A stretch of 64,000 bases of DNA from Nocardioides jiangxiensis. GTDB taxonomy: Bacteria; Actinomycetota; Actinomycetes; Propionibacteriales; Nocardioidaceae. The translations under genes were made by a program, and so were the position numbers. Positions within the stretch are counted from its first letter, which is position 1. Each line of letters begins with the position of its first letter. This document shows, piece by piece, positions 7,903-15,413 of this stretch. The stretch lies in contig NZ_JAUQTA010000001.1 in NCBI RefSeq assembly GCF_030580915.1, positions 1,426,001-1,490,000 on the forward strand, read 5' to 3'. The notes under the pieces are model-generated. The model worked only from the letters and a program-made list of their open reading frames with translations, was not told where the DNA came from and did not search any database.

Positions 7903-8109
7903 TCAGTCGAGGCTCGTCGCCGACTCGGACTGGTCGGCCGGGTCCACCTCGTCGCGGTCGACCACACCGCCGCCGCTGACCACGGCGGCGTCATCGGTCT
8001 CACCCTCCTCCGCCATCCGCTGGTCACCGCTCGACGCCGTGCCGAGGGCGCCTCCGCCACCGGTCGGCTCGTCGGTCCAGTCGTCGGGTTCGATGCGCTT
8101 CTCGTCCAT
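7903..8109 (-). CDS. Small acidic hypothetical protein, 68 aa
   Basis: Begins MDEKRIEPDDWTDEP and is strongly acidic with a Gly run, so probably disordered. It contains AAVVSGGGVVDRDEV, the same core as in the following gene (7657-7866). The gene lies 37 nt downstream of the histidine phosphatase gene on the same strand and may share its transcript. Family not recognised. Confidence 0.55.
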   Translation of the reverse strand: MDEKRIEPDDWTDEPTGGGGALGTASSGDQRMAEEGETDDAAVVSGGGVVDRDEVDPADQSESATSLD

Positions 8110-8146
8110 GGCCGGCCGGTACCCGCCGGACGGCGCCCCGACACGC

Positions 8147-8842
8147 TCAGCGGTAGGTGAGCAGCGCCTTGTCGTGCTCGAGGTGCGCGTGCGTGTTGAA
8201 CGAGGACAGGTGCAGCCCCGACCGCCCGCTGATGACCTTGGTGACGGCCGTGTTGACCGCGACCCGGTTGAGCTGCGGCCACAGCGAGGCGTCGCCCGCG
8301 AGCAGGTGGGAGGTGGCCAGCCCGATCGGACCACCGGAGCTGACCACGAGGGTCGTACCGCTGGTGGCCCGGGCGGCCCGCTCCAGGGCACCGACGACCC
8401 GCGCCGTGAACGCCGGGAACGACTCGGCGTACTCATGGTCGGCGGAGCCGCCCGTCCAGCGGGCCGTCGCCTCCTCGAAGAAGGCCTGGAAGACCGCCCG
8501 CTGCCGCTCGGGAGGGAGCTCGCCGACAGCGGCCATGACCGAACGCGACTCCTCGCTGGGCGTGTGCACCCGCAGGACGTGGTCGAAGTCGAACTCGTCC
8601 CAGCCGGCGTCGACGGTCACGGGCAGGCTGCCGCCCGCGGACCCGAGGCCCTCGAGGATGCCCTCGGCCGTCTCCCGGTGCCGGCGGAGCTCGCCCCGCA
8701 CGATCCGGTCCGGCACCACACCACGCGCGGCGAGGTCCCGCCCGAGGACCCGCGCCTGCTCGTGCCCGGCCGCCGACAGCGCGTCGTAGTCGGCGGCACC
8801 GAACGAGGCCTGACCGTGCCGGACCAGCAGGATCACGCTCAT
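8147..8842 (-). CDS. Histidine phosphatase family protein
   Basis: A 231-aa phosphoglycerate-mutase-like phosphatase. The phosphorylated His is in LLVRHGQASFG at residue 9; a second conserved Arg/Glu region (RGELRRHRETAEG) and the C-terminal VVSSGGPIG follow. In most members the last motif is SHGG with a catalytic His; here that His is Ser, a variation I believe recurs in actinobacterial members. The start ATG overlaps the stop of the preceding phosphotransferase gene (ATGA, 8839-8842), so it is the fifth gene of the acyl-CoA operon. It may dephosphorylate a small metabolite; the substrate is unknown. Confidence 0.85.
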   Translation of the reverse strand: MSVILLVRHGQASFGAADYDALSAAGHEQARVLGRDLAARGVVPDRIVRGELRRHRETAEGILEGLGSAGGSLPVTVDAGWDEFDFDHVLRVHTPSEESRSVMAAVGELPPERQRAVFQAFFEEATARWTGGSADHEYAESFPAFTARVVGALERAARATSGTTLVVSSGGPIGLATSHLLAGDASLWPQLNRVAVNTAVTKVISGRSGLHLSSFNTHAHLEHDKALLTYR

Positions 8843-9915
8843 GCGGACCCGATCACCGAGCGGGCGCGGTCGCCCAGCATGTTGACGAACATCCAGAAGT
8901 GCTCGAAGCGCGGGTTCGTCGTCTGCCCGTGGTGGAAGCGGTAGTAGATCTGCTGGACGATGCCGGCGAGGCGGAAGACGCCGTACACCTCGTAGAACCG
9001 CCACTGCTCGGGCGTGACCGACAGGCCGGCCTGCGCGCAGTAGTAGTCCACGACCTCGGCGCGCGTGAGCATGCCGTCGGCGTTCGTCGGCTGCATGCGC
9101 ACGAGCTGCCACATGTCGTCGTCACCCGCCTCGATCCAGTAGGACAGCACGCACCCGAGGTCCATCAGCGGGTCGCCGATCGTGGCCAGCTCCCAGTCGA
9201 GCAGGCCGATCGGGCGCGTCGGGTCGTCCTCGGCGAAGACCACGTTGTCGAAGCGGAAGTCGTTGTGGATCAGGCAGCTGCCACGGTCGGCCGGCTGGTT
9301 CGCGGCCAGCCACGCCATCACGTCCTCCATGTCGGTGACGTTGTCGGTGTGCGCGTTGCGGAAGCGGGTCGACCATCCCTCGACCTGCCGCGCCACGTAG
9401 CCGGTGCCCTTGCCCAGGGCGCCGAGCCCGGCCGCAGCGGGGTCCACCGCATGGAGGTCGACCAGCAGGTCCAGGGTGCTGGTGCACACGGCGCGCACCT
9501 GGGCGGGCGTCAGCGGGACGTCGAAGTCCTTGCGCGGGATCGACCCGACCAGGCGCTCCATCACGTAGAACTCCGACCCGAGGACCGCCTCGTCCGTGCA
9601 GAGCCCGACCATGGGGGCGACGTAGGGGAAGACCGGCGCGAGCGCCGCCTGGATCCGGTACTCCCTGCCCATGTCGTGCGCACCCCTGGCCTTCGTGCCG
9701 GCAGGCGGGCGGCGCAGGATCAGGTCCTTCGCCGGGTAGCGCAGCAGATAGGTCAGGTTCGATGCTCCGCCGGAGAACTGGCGGACCTCCGGCAGCCCGT
9801 CGCCCCAACCGGACGCGCCTGCGGTGGTGCGCAGCCAGGCGTCGACCGCCGCGACGTCGAAGGCATCCTCGTCGCGGACCTCGCGAGCACCGGCGACCTC
9901 CGGTGAAGCCGCCAC
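8839..9915 (-). CDS. Phosphotransferase family protein (APH/ACAD10-like kinase)
   Basis: A 358-aa aminoglycoside-phosphotransferase-fold kinase. The Gly-rich ATP loop is in FSGGASNLTYLLRYP (about residue 47), the catalytic loop is HNDFRFDNVVF (HxDxxxxN) and the metal-binding Asp is in LLDWELATIGDPLMDLG. This subgroup is repeatedly found beside acyl-CoA dehydrogenases and corresponds to the N-terminal kinase part of human ACAD10/11, where it phosphorylates hydroxyacyl-CoA. Its position in an operon with an acyl-CoA dehydrogenase and two SDRs supports that role over drug resistance. GTG start, 1 nt after the stop of the preceding SDR. Confidence 0.88.
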   Translation of the reverse strand: MAASPEVAGAREVRDEDAFDVAAVDAWLRTTAGASGWGDGLPEVRQFSGGASNLTYLLRYPAKDLILRRPPAGTKARGAHDMGREYRIQAALAPVFPYVAPMVGLCTDEAVLGSEFYVMERLVGSIPRKDFDVPLTPAQVRAVCTSTLDLLVDLHAVDPAAAGLGALGKGTGYVARQVEGWSTRFRNAHTDNVTDMEDVMAWLAANQPADRGSCLIHNDFRFDNVVFAEDDPTRPIGLLDWELATIGDPLMDLGCVLSYWIEAGDDDMWQLVRMQPTNADGMLTRAEVVDYYCAQAGLSVTPEQWRFYEVYGVFRLAGIVQQIYYRFHHGQTTNPRFEHFWMFVNMLGDRARSVIGSA

Positions 9916-9916
9916 G

Positions 9917-10678
9917 TCAGAAGAGCTTCCGGACGACGCCCATCGGCGCGTTCCTGAGCGCGAAGCCGAGCGGGACCCACGGCCACGAGGGGACGAGCGC
10001 CTTCTGCCTGCGCTTCTCGATGGCGGCGACCATCGAGCGGACGCCGGTCTCGGTGTCCACCATGAACTTGGTCTTCTGCTCGACCTTGTCGTTCATCTCC
10101 GAGCGGATGTAGCCCGGGTAGATGATCGAGACGTCGATGCCCTTGGCCTTCACGTTCTCGTTGATCAGGCCCTCGGCCAGCGCGGCGACGCCGGCCTTCG
10201 TGGCGGCGTACGTCGTGATCGCCGAGCGCATGCCTCGCATCGCCGAGACGGAGCTGATCATCACGAGGTGGCCGGACTTCTGGGCGCGGAAGATCTCCAT
10301 GGCGGCCTCGGTCTGGGCGAGCGCGGCGACGAAGTTGGTCATCGCGGTCGCCTTGTTGGCGTCGTAGCGGCCCTTGCCCAGCGGAGCGCCCTTGCCGAGA
10401 CCGGCGTTGATGATCGCGCGGTCGAGCGTGCCGAACTCCGCGGCGACCTCCTTGAACACGCGGAAGACCGCCTCGTCGTCGGTCACGTCGAGCGCCTTGG
10501 TGATGACCCGGCGGTCGGAGTGCTTCGCGGTGATCTCGGCGGCGAGCTCGTCGAGGCGCTCGGTGCGTCGCGCGGTGATCGCCAGGTCGTAGCCGAGGTC
10601 GGCGAACTGTCGCGCCATCTCGGCACCGAGGCCCGAGCTCGCGCCGGTGATGAGGATCGTTCCCTTGCTCATGGTCAT
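9917..10678 (-). CDS. SDR family oxidoreductase
   Basis: A 253-aa short-chain dehydrogenase. The cofactor motif is ITGASSGLG (residues ~9-17), NAG is in IINAGLGKG, the catalytic Ser is in MISSVSAM and the Tyr-Lys pair is in TTYAATKAG. The RR after the second strand (TARRTERL) suggests NADP(H). Its start overlaps the previous SDR stop by ATGA (10675-10678). Probably acts on hydroxy/keto-acyl intermediates of the operon; exact substrate not inferable. Confidence 0.88.
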   Translation of the reverse strand: MTMSKGTILITGASSGLGAEMARQFADLGYDLAITARRTERLDELAAEITAKHSDRRVITKALDVTDDEAVFRVFKEVAAEFGTLDRAIINAGLGKGAPLGKGRYDANKATAMTNFVAALAQTEAAMEIFRAQKSGHLVMISSVSAMRGMRSAITTYAATKAGVAALAEGLINENVKAKGIDVSIIYPGYIRSEMNDKVEQKTKFMVDTETGVRSMVAAIEKRRQKALVPSWPWVPLGFALRNAPMGVVRKLF

Positions 10679-11505
10679 GCGTCCTTCGTCTGGTCCTGCT
10701 GGGTGATGGCGTGGATGCGGGCGGCGAACTTCCGCTGCTCGCGGTCGTAGAGGGGGCGGGCGAAGCGCTTGGTCCACACAGCCTTGCGTGCGGGGGCGTC
10801 GGGGACGATGACCATCCGCCGCGCGTCGATGCCCTTCATCACGAGGGCCGCGACCTGGGTCGCGTCGAGGGGCGAGCGGTCGATCAGCCGGGCAGCGACC
10901 CGGTCCATCGCGGTGTCGCTGCCGTCGAGCGAGCTCGCCAGGTTGGTCCGGAAGAAGCCGGGGCAGATCGCGGAGACCGAGATCCCCCACGAGTCGAGCT
11001 CGTAGGCGAGCGTCTCGCTGACCGCGACGACCGCCGCCTTCACCGCGGTGTACGACGCCATGGCCGGCGGGTGGACGAGCCCGGCCAGGCTGGCGGTGTT
11101 CACGATCTGGCCACCCGGCTCGCCGGCCTCCACCGCCGCCTTCATCAGCGGGACGAAGGTGCGGATGCCGCGGACCACCCCGAGCAGGTTGATGTCGATG
11201 ACGCGGTCCCACTCAGGCAGAGTGACGACGTCGATCCGCCCGCCGGTCGCGATGCCCGCGTTGTTGACCAGCACGTCCAGCCCGCCCCACTCGGCCTCGA
11301 CCCAGGCACGGGCGGCATCCCAGTCGGCGTCGGACGTCACGTCGAGCCGGAGGTGGCGCGACCCCTCCGCCAGCGCAGCAGGCGGGTTGAGGTCGGCGAC
11401 GAGGACGCGGTCACCCCGTGCCGCGAACGCCGCGACGAGCGCGGCACCGAGGCCGGACGACCCCCCGGTCACCAGCACCCGGCGGCTCCCTGTGGGCCGC
11501 GTCAT
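10675..11505 (-). CDS. SDR family oxidoreductase
   Basis: A 276-aa classical SDR with VTGGSSGLG near the N terminus, NNAGIATGG, the catalytic Ser in NTASLAGL and Tyr/Lys in MASYTAVKAAV. The residue after the second beta strand is Asp (VADLNPP), which favours NAD(H), in contrast to the NADP-like neighbour. It overlaps the acyl-CoA dehydrogenase stop by ATGA at 11502-11505. The two SDRs with different cofactor preference in one operon suggest successive oxidation and reduction steps. Confidence 0.88.
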   Translation of the reverse strand: MTRPTGSRRVLVTGGSSGLGAALVAAFAARGDRVLVADLNPPAALAEGSRHLRLDVTSDADWDAARAWVEAEWGGLDVLVNNAGIATGGRIDVVTLPEWDRVIDINLLGVVRGIRTFVPLMKAAVEAGEPGGQIVNTASLAGLVHPPAMASYTAVKAAVVAVSETLAYELDSWGISVSAICPGFFRTNLASSLDGSDTAMDRVAARLIDRSPLDATQVAALVMKGIDARRMVIVPDAPARKAVWTKRFARPLYDREQRKFAARIHAITQQDQTKDA

Positions 11506-12776
11506 CGCGACATCCCGTGCTTCATCAGCTCCAGGCGCGCGATCAGGCCGAGGTGCACCTCGTCGGGGCCGTCGGCGAAGCGCAACGAACGTGCGCCGGT
11601 CCAGGCCGCGGCCAGCGGGAAGTCGTCGGTCAGGCCACCGCCGCCGTGGATCTGCATCGCGAAGTCGATGACGTCGAGCGCCATCCGCGGCGCCGCCACC
11701 TTGATCTGGGAGACCTCGGAGATCGCGTTCATCGGGCCGCCGACATCGAGCTTCCAGGCGGCGTTGAGGACGAGGAGCCGCGTGGACTCGATGGCGATGC
11801 GGGCCTGCGCGATCCGCTCGTGGTTGCCGCCGAGGTTGACCAGCTGCTTGCCGAAGGCCTGGCGCGAGGTGCCGCGCTGGATCGCCAGCTCGAGCGCCTT
11901 CTCGGCCAGTCCGATGAGGCGCATGCAGTGATGGACGCGGCCCGGACCGAGGCGCCCCTGCGCGATCGCGAAGGCCTCACCGGGCCCGCTGATGACGTTG
12001 CCTGCCGGGACGCGGACGTCGGTCAGCGAGACCTCGCCGTGACCGTGCGGCTCGTCGAAGAAGCCCATCGTGGTGAGCATCCGCTCGACCTTCACCCCGG
12101 CGGTGTCGCGCGGGACGAGGATCATCGAGTGCCGGTGGTGGCGGTCGGCGTCGGGGTCGGTGACCGCCATGACGATGTAGATCTCGCAGTCGGGGTGGCC
12201 GACGCCGGTGGAGAACCACTTGGTGCCGTTGAGCACCCACGAGTCGCCGTCACGGACGGCGGTCAGCTCCATGTTCGTCGCGTCGGAGGAGGCGACGGCG
12301 GGCTCGGTCATCAGGAAGGCGCTCCGGATCCGGCCGTCGAGGAGCGGATCGAGCCAGGTGTCCTTCTGCTCCTGGTTGCCGTACTTCAGCAGCACCTCCA
12401 TGTTGCCGGTGTCGGGCGCGTTGCAGTTGAAGACATACGGCGCGATGAAGCTGCGCCCCGTGAGCTCGGCGATCGGGGCGTAGTCGACGTTCGACAGCCC
12501 GGTGCCGCCGAGCGTGCCGTAGCGCCCGGCGTACGGGCCCTCGTGGCCGGCGGGGAGAAAGAGGTTCCACAGACCGCGCTCACGGGCCTTGGCCTGCAGC
12601 TGCGCCATGACCGGGAGCTCCTGCCAGTTCGAGCCGTCGCCGGACTCGCGGCGGCGCTTCATCTCGCGGTGGTAGTCGGCCTCGACGGGCTCGATCTCGG
12701 TCGCCATGAAGTCGCGGACGAGGCCGGTGAGCTCGGCGGCACGCGGGGAAGGTGCGAAGTCCATGGGGTTGACCAT
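11502..12776 (-). CDS. Acyl-CoA dehydrogenase
   Basis: A 424-aa FAD flavoenzyme from ATG 12776 (or 420 aa from ATG 12764; neither has a convincing Shine-Dalgarno). The middle domain has AFLMTEPAVASSDATNME (flavin/substrate loop) and the C-terminal helical domain has RQAFGKQLVNLGGN and QIHGGGGLTDDFPLA, with the catalytic-region helix near the end. It is the first gene of the minus-strand operon (acyl-CoA DH, SDR, SDR, kinase, phosphatase), so the operon likely degrades a fatty or alicyclic acyl-CoA. A 7-1-7 palindrome at 12786-12800 sits between it and the divergent TetR gene and probably controls it. Confidence 0.92.
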   Translation of the reverse strand: MVNPMDFAPSPRAAELTGLVRDFMATEIEPVEADYHREMKRRRESGDGSNWQELPVMAQLQAKARERGLWNLFLPAGHEGPYAGRYGTLGGTGLSNVDYAPIAELTGRSFIAPYVFNCNAPDTGNMEVLLKYGNQEQKDTWLDPLLDGRIRSAFLMTEPAVASSDATNMELTAVRDGDSWVLNGTKWFSTGVGHPDCEIYIVMAVTDPDADRHHRHSMILVPRDTAGVKVERMLTTMGFFDEPHGHGEVSLTDVRVPAGNVISGPGEAFAIAQGRLGPGRVHHCMRLIGLAEKALELAIQRGTSRQAFGKQLVNLGGNHERIAQARIAIESTRLLVLNAAWKLDVGGPMNAISEVSQIKVAAPRMALDVIDFAMQIHGGGGLTDDFPLAAAWTGARSLRFADGPDEVHLGLIARLELMKHGMSR

Positions 12777-12785
12777 GCCAGTTTG

Positions 12786-12800
12786 TTGAGCAATGCTCAA
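12786..12800. promoter_or_regulatory. TetR-type operator ttgagcaatgctcaa
   Basis: A palindrome with 7-bp arms and one central base between the acyl-CoA dehydrogenase and TetR genes. The TetR start codon (12793) lies inside its right half, which implies a leaderless or near-leaderless TetR transcript and autoregulation. The arms resemble typical TetR sites in actinobacterial lipid operons. Confidence 0.65.
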
Positions 12801-13401
12801 TAGTGTGAGCGAGGAAGTTTCCCGGACCCGCACCCGGCTCAGCCCCGAGGACCGACGACGGCAGCTGCTCGGCATCGGCCTGCGCATGCTGGTGGAGAAG
12901 CCGATCCAGGACCTCTCCCTCGACGCCGTCGCGGCCGAGGCCGGCATCTCGCGAGGCCTGCTCTTCCACTACTTCCCGACCAAGACCGACTACTACGACG
13001 CGGTGCTCGGCGCCGCGTCGCGCCGGGTGCAGCGCAACCTGGCGCCGGACCCGGACGCGCCGCCCGAGGTCGCCCTGCGCCAGTTCGTCGAGCGCTTCTA
13101 CGCCCAGGTCGAGCGCCGCCGCGCCTTCTACCTCGCGCTGGTGTTCGGCAGCGGACCGCTCTCGTTCGGCGGCGAGGGTGTCGACAGCCACCGGATGACG
13201 ATCGCGCGTCGCATCGTGACCGCCACCGGCCTGCCCGAGTCGGCCCTCGCCGTGGCCCACGGCTGGACGGCGTACGTCGAGGACCGGGCGCTGCGCTGGT
13301 CGGGCACGCCCACGGCGGACCGCCCTCCGCTCGCCGACGAGGTCGACCACGCCTGCCGCGCCCTGCACGCCCTCGTCGCGATCGAAGGAGACCCCCGATG
13401 A
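12793..13401 (+). CDS. TetR/AcrR family regulator
   Basis: A 202-aa regulator. The N-terminal helix-turn-helix spans about residues 16-65 with LSLDAVAAEAGISRGLLFHY, the TetR signature, followed by FPTKTDYYDAVL. The C-terminal helical domain would bind the inducer, plausibly an acyl-CoA given the divergent operon. The start is ATG 12793 within the operator; a GTG at 12805 is an alternative. The stop overlaps the amidohydrolase start (ATGA). Confidence 0.9.
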   Translation: MLNSVSEEVSRTRTRLSPEDRRRQLLGIGLRMLVEKPIQDLSLDAVAAEAGISRGLLFHYFPTKTDYYDAVLGAASRRVQRNLAPDPDAPPEVALRQFVERFYAQVERRRAFYLALVFGSGPLSFGGEGVDSHRMTIARRIVTATGLPESALAVAHGWTAYVEDRALRWSGTPTADRPPLADEVDHACRALHALVAIEGDPR

Positions 13402-14468
13402 GCACGATCACCTGGCCCGTCGGCGGCGTCATCGACCCGCACATCCACCAGTGGGACCCCTTGGTCAACGACGGCGTCGTCGCAAAGGAGGCCCGCGCCC
13501 TCCGCCGGGTCCCGCGGGTCCCGCGCGCGCTGCGCTGGGCGCTCCCGCGCGCCGACCGGGAGTTCGTCGGCGACCCGCACCACGTGCTGAAGCCGTATCT
13601 CCCGCTCGACTACCGCGCCGACGCCGGCGGGGTGCCGGTCAGCACGGTGGTGCACATCGAGGCAGCCTGGCCGCACGAGCCCCACGCCCGGTCGGTGGAG
13701 GAGACCCGCTGGATCAGCGGCCTGCCGTTCGGTCAGGACGGTGCACCCGCCCTCGGCGCGATGGTGGTCCACGTCGACCCGCGGTGGCCGGATGCTGCGA
13801 CCGTGCTCGGGCAGCACCTGACCGCCAGCCCGCTGGTCCGCGGCGTACGGATGTCCGCGGCGAACCACCCGGACCCCGGCATCCGCGACTTCGAGGCGTC
13901 CGCCGGGCTCTGGGCCCAGCGCGCGTTCCTCGACGGCTTCGCCGCCATCGCCGAGCGCGGCCTCAGCTTCGAGCTGTGGGGCTACGCGCACCAGCTGCCC
14001 GATGCACTCCCCCTCGTACGCGCCTACCCCGAGACGACGTTCGTGCTCGACCACTACGGCACCCCGGCTGGGCTGCTGGGACCGCGCGGCACCACCGCCG
14101 GCCGGGACGAGCGCCAGCGCGCGGACCAGCTCGCCCGCTGGCGTGACGACGTCTCGGCACTCGCCGGCCACCCCAACGTCGTCGCCAAGCACTCAGGCCT
14201 CGGCATGCCCGTCCTCGGCGGAGAGGTACGTCGACCCCGCAGTGCACCGCTCGACGCCCACTTCGTCGACACGGTCGCGCCGCTGATCCGCCACGTCCAC
14301 GACTCCTTCGGCACTGCGCGCACGATGTGGGCGTCGAACTTCCCGATGGACAAGCCGGGCATCGGCATCCCGGCGAGCATCACGCTCCTGCTCGACGTCC
14401 TGGGCAGCTATGCCGACGTCGACCTGCTGCTGCGCGACGTGGCGCGGCGTACCTACCGCCTGGGCTGA
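13398..14468 (+). CDS. Amidohydrolase family protein (TIM-barrel, metal-dependent)
   Basis: A 356-aa protein with the first metal motif HIHQWDP at about residues 15-21, and later His/Asp positions in VVHIEAAW, VLDHYGTP and ASNFPMDKP, the pattern of Amidohydro_2 (PF04909) enzymes such as lactone hydrolases and ACMSD-like decarboxylases. It is coupled to the TetR gene by ATGA (13398-13401), which makes it a likely member of the same regulon. It could open a lactone or cleave a carboxylated ring in the pathway served by the divergent operon; that is inference. Confidence 0.85.
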   Translation: MSTITWPVGGVIDPHIHQWDPLVNDGVVAKEARALRRVPRVPRALRWALPRADREFVGDPHHVLKPYLPLDYRADAGGVPVSTVVHIEAAWPHEPHARSVEETRWISGLPFGQDGAPALGAMVVHVDPRWPDAATVLGQHLTASPLVRGVRMSAANHPDPGIRDFEASAGLWAQRAFLDGFAAIAERGLSFELWGYAHQLPDALPLVRAYPETTFVLDHYGTPAGLLGPRGTTAGRDERQRADQLARWRDDVSALAGHPNVVAKHSGLGMPVLGGEVRRPRSAPLDAHFVDTVAPLIRHVHDSFGTARTMWASNFPMDKPGIGIPASITLLLDVLGSYADVDLLLRDVARRTYRLG

Positions 14469-14614
14469 GGAGGCCCGTGGGCCGACGGGCGGCCGACGTT
14501 CAGCGGGAACTCCTTGCCGACGGCTCGGCGGCGTGGTCGACTCGGCTCGGGCACCCGCCCGCCGGAGCTCGGGTCCGATCTTTCGTCGCAGTGCGCTTTT
14601 CGGAAGGTGATGGC

Positions 14615-14797
14615 ATGGCAGGGAAGTTCGAGGTCTACGAGGACAAGGCCGGCAAGTTCCGGTTCCGCCTGAAGGCGGCCAACGGCCAGGTGGTGGCGGT
14701 CGGCGAGGACTACGAGACCAAGGCAGCGGCGGTCAAGGGCACCGAGGCGGTCCAGCGGGCCGCGGAGGGCGCGACGGTCGTCGACCTCACCGAGTGA
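14615..14797 (+). CDS. YegP/DUF1508 family small protein
   Basis: A 60-aa protein, GKFEVYEDKAGKFRFRLKAA followed by NGQVVAVGEDYETK, the characteristic single DUF1508 repeat: a small beta-beta-beta-alpha fold of uncertain function. The ATG at 14615 has ggaaggt upstream. The 146 nt before it (14469-14614) hold nothing recognisable. It stands alone and converges with the HxlR gene across a terminator. Confidence 0.85.
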   Translation: MAGKFEVYEDKAGKFRFRLKAANGQVVAVGEDYETKAAAVKGTEAVQRAAEGATVVDLTE

Positions 14798-14802
14798 CCC
14801 GA

Positions 14803-14837
14803 CGCGTCGGGCGGGTCCCTCCGGCCTGCCCGACGCG
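14803..14837. terminator. Hairpin between convergent DUF1508 and HxlR genes
   Basis: Arms 14803-14812 (cgcgtcgggc) and 14828-14837 (gcccgacgcg) pair perfectly around a 15-nt loop, 6 nt after the DUF1508 stop and 14 nt from the HxlR stop. It can serve both genes. Confidence 0.65.
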
Positions 14838-14850
14838 GCTCGCCTTGTCG

Positions 14851-15357
14851 TCAGCCGAGGAGGGCGCTGATCTGGTCGATCGCTGCACTCAGCTCGGGAC
14901 CGTCCTCCTCGCGGAAACCCGGCCCCTTCACGGGCACGGCGTCCCCGGGACGCACCTGCTCTCCACAGCGGTCGCAGCAGACGACCGGCGTGCTGAGCTC
15001 ACCGCACGCGAGGTGGCGCCACAGCAGCGGAGGGCCGTCGTCGCCCGCGAGCCACTTGTCGCCGAACTGCTGCAGGGCGAGGACGACCATCGCCAGGTCG
15101 TTGCCCTTCTCCGTCAGCCGGTAGTCGTACCGCGGAGGGTGCTCGGAGTAGGGGACCTTCCCGAGCACCCCGTGGTCGAGGAGCGCCTGCAGGCGCTGGG
15201 TCAGCACCTTGCGCGAGATCCCCAGGTCGCGCTGGATCGCGTCGAAGCGGCTGACGCCGAGGGCGACGTCGCGGATGATCAGCGGGGACCACCGGTCACC
15301 GACGACGTCGAGCGAGCGCGCCACGGAGCAGTGGCGGTCATCCGGCGAGGTGTGCAC
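14851..15357 (-). CDS. HxlR family transcriptional regulator
   Basis: A 168-aa winged-helix protein. The HxlR domain spans about residues 8-100: CSVARSLDVVGDRWSPLIIR, then RFDAIQRDLGISRKVLTQRL, the wing and LTEKGNDL. The C-terminal extension has VVCCDRCGEQV, a possible zinc site. It is divergent from the MMPL exporter gene with a perfect 15-nt palindrome between the starts, so it probably represses or activates that exporter. Confidence 0.9.
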   Translation of the reverse strand: MHTSPDDRHCSVARSLDVVGDRWSPLIIRDVALGVSRFDAIQRDLGISRKVLTQRLQALLDHGVLGKVPYSEHPPRYDYRLTEKGNDLAMVVLALQQFGDKWLAGDDGPPLLWRHLACGELSTPVVCCDRCGEQVRPGDAVPVKGPGFREEDGPELSAAIDQISALLG

Positions 15358-15377
15358 GGACTCACCCTAACAGGTGG

Positions 15378-15392
15378 GTTCCCAATGGGAAC
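15378..15392. promoter_or_regulatory. Palindromic operator gttcccaatgggaac
   Basis: Perfect 7-bp arms around one central base, 21 nt upstream of the HxlR start and 22 nt upstream of the MMPL start. The position between the divergent pair makes it the likely HxlR binding site. Confidence 0.65.
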
Positions 15393-15413
15393 TCGCGCTG
15401 CTACGTTGCGGTC

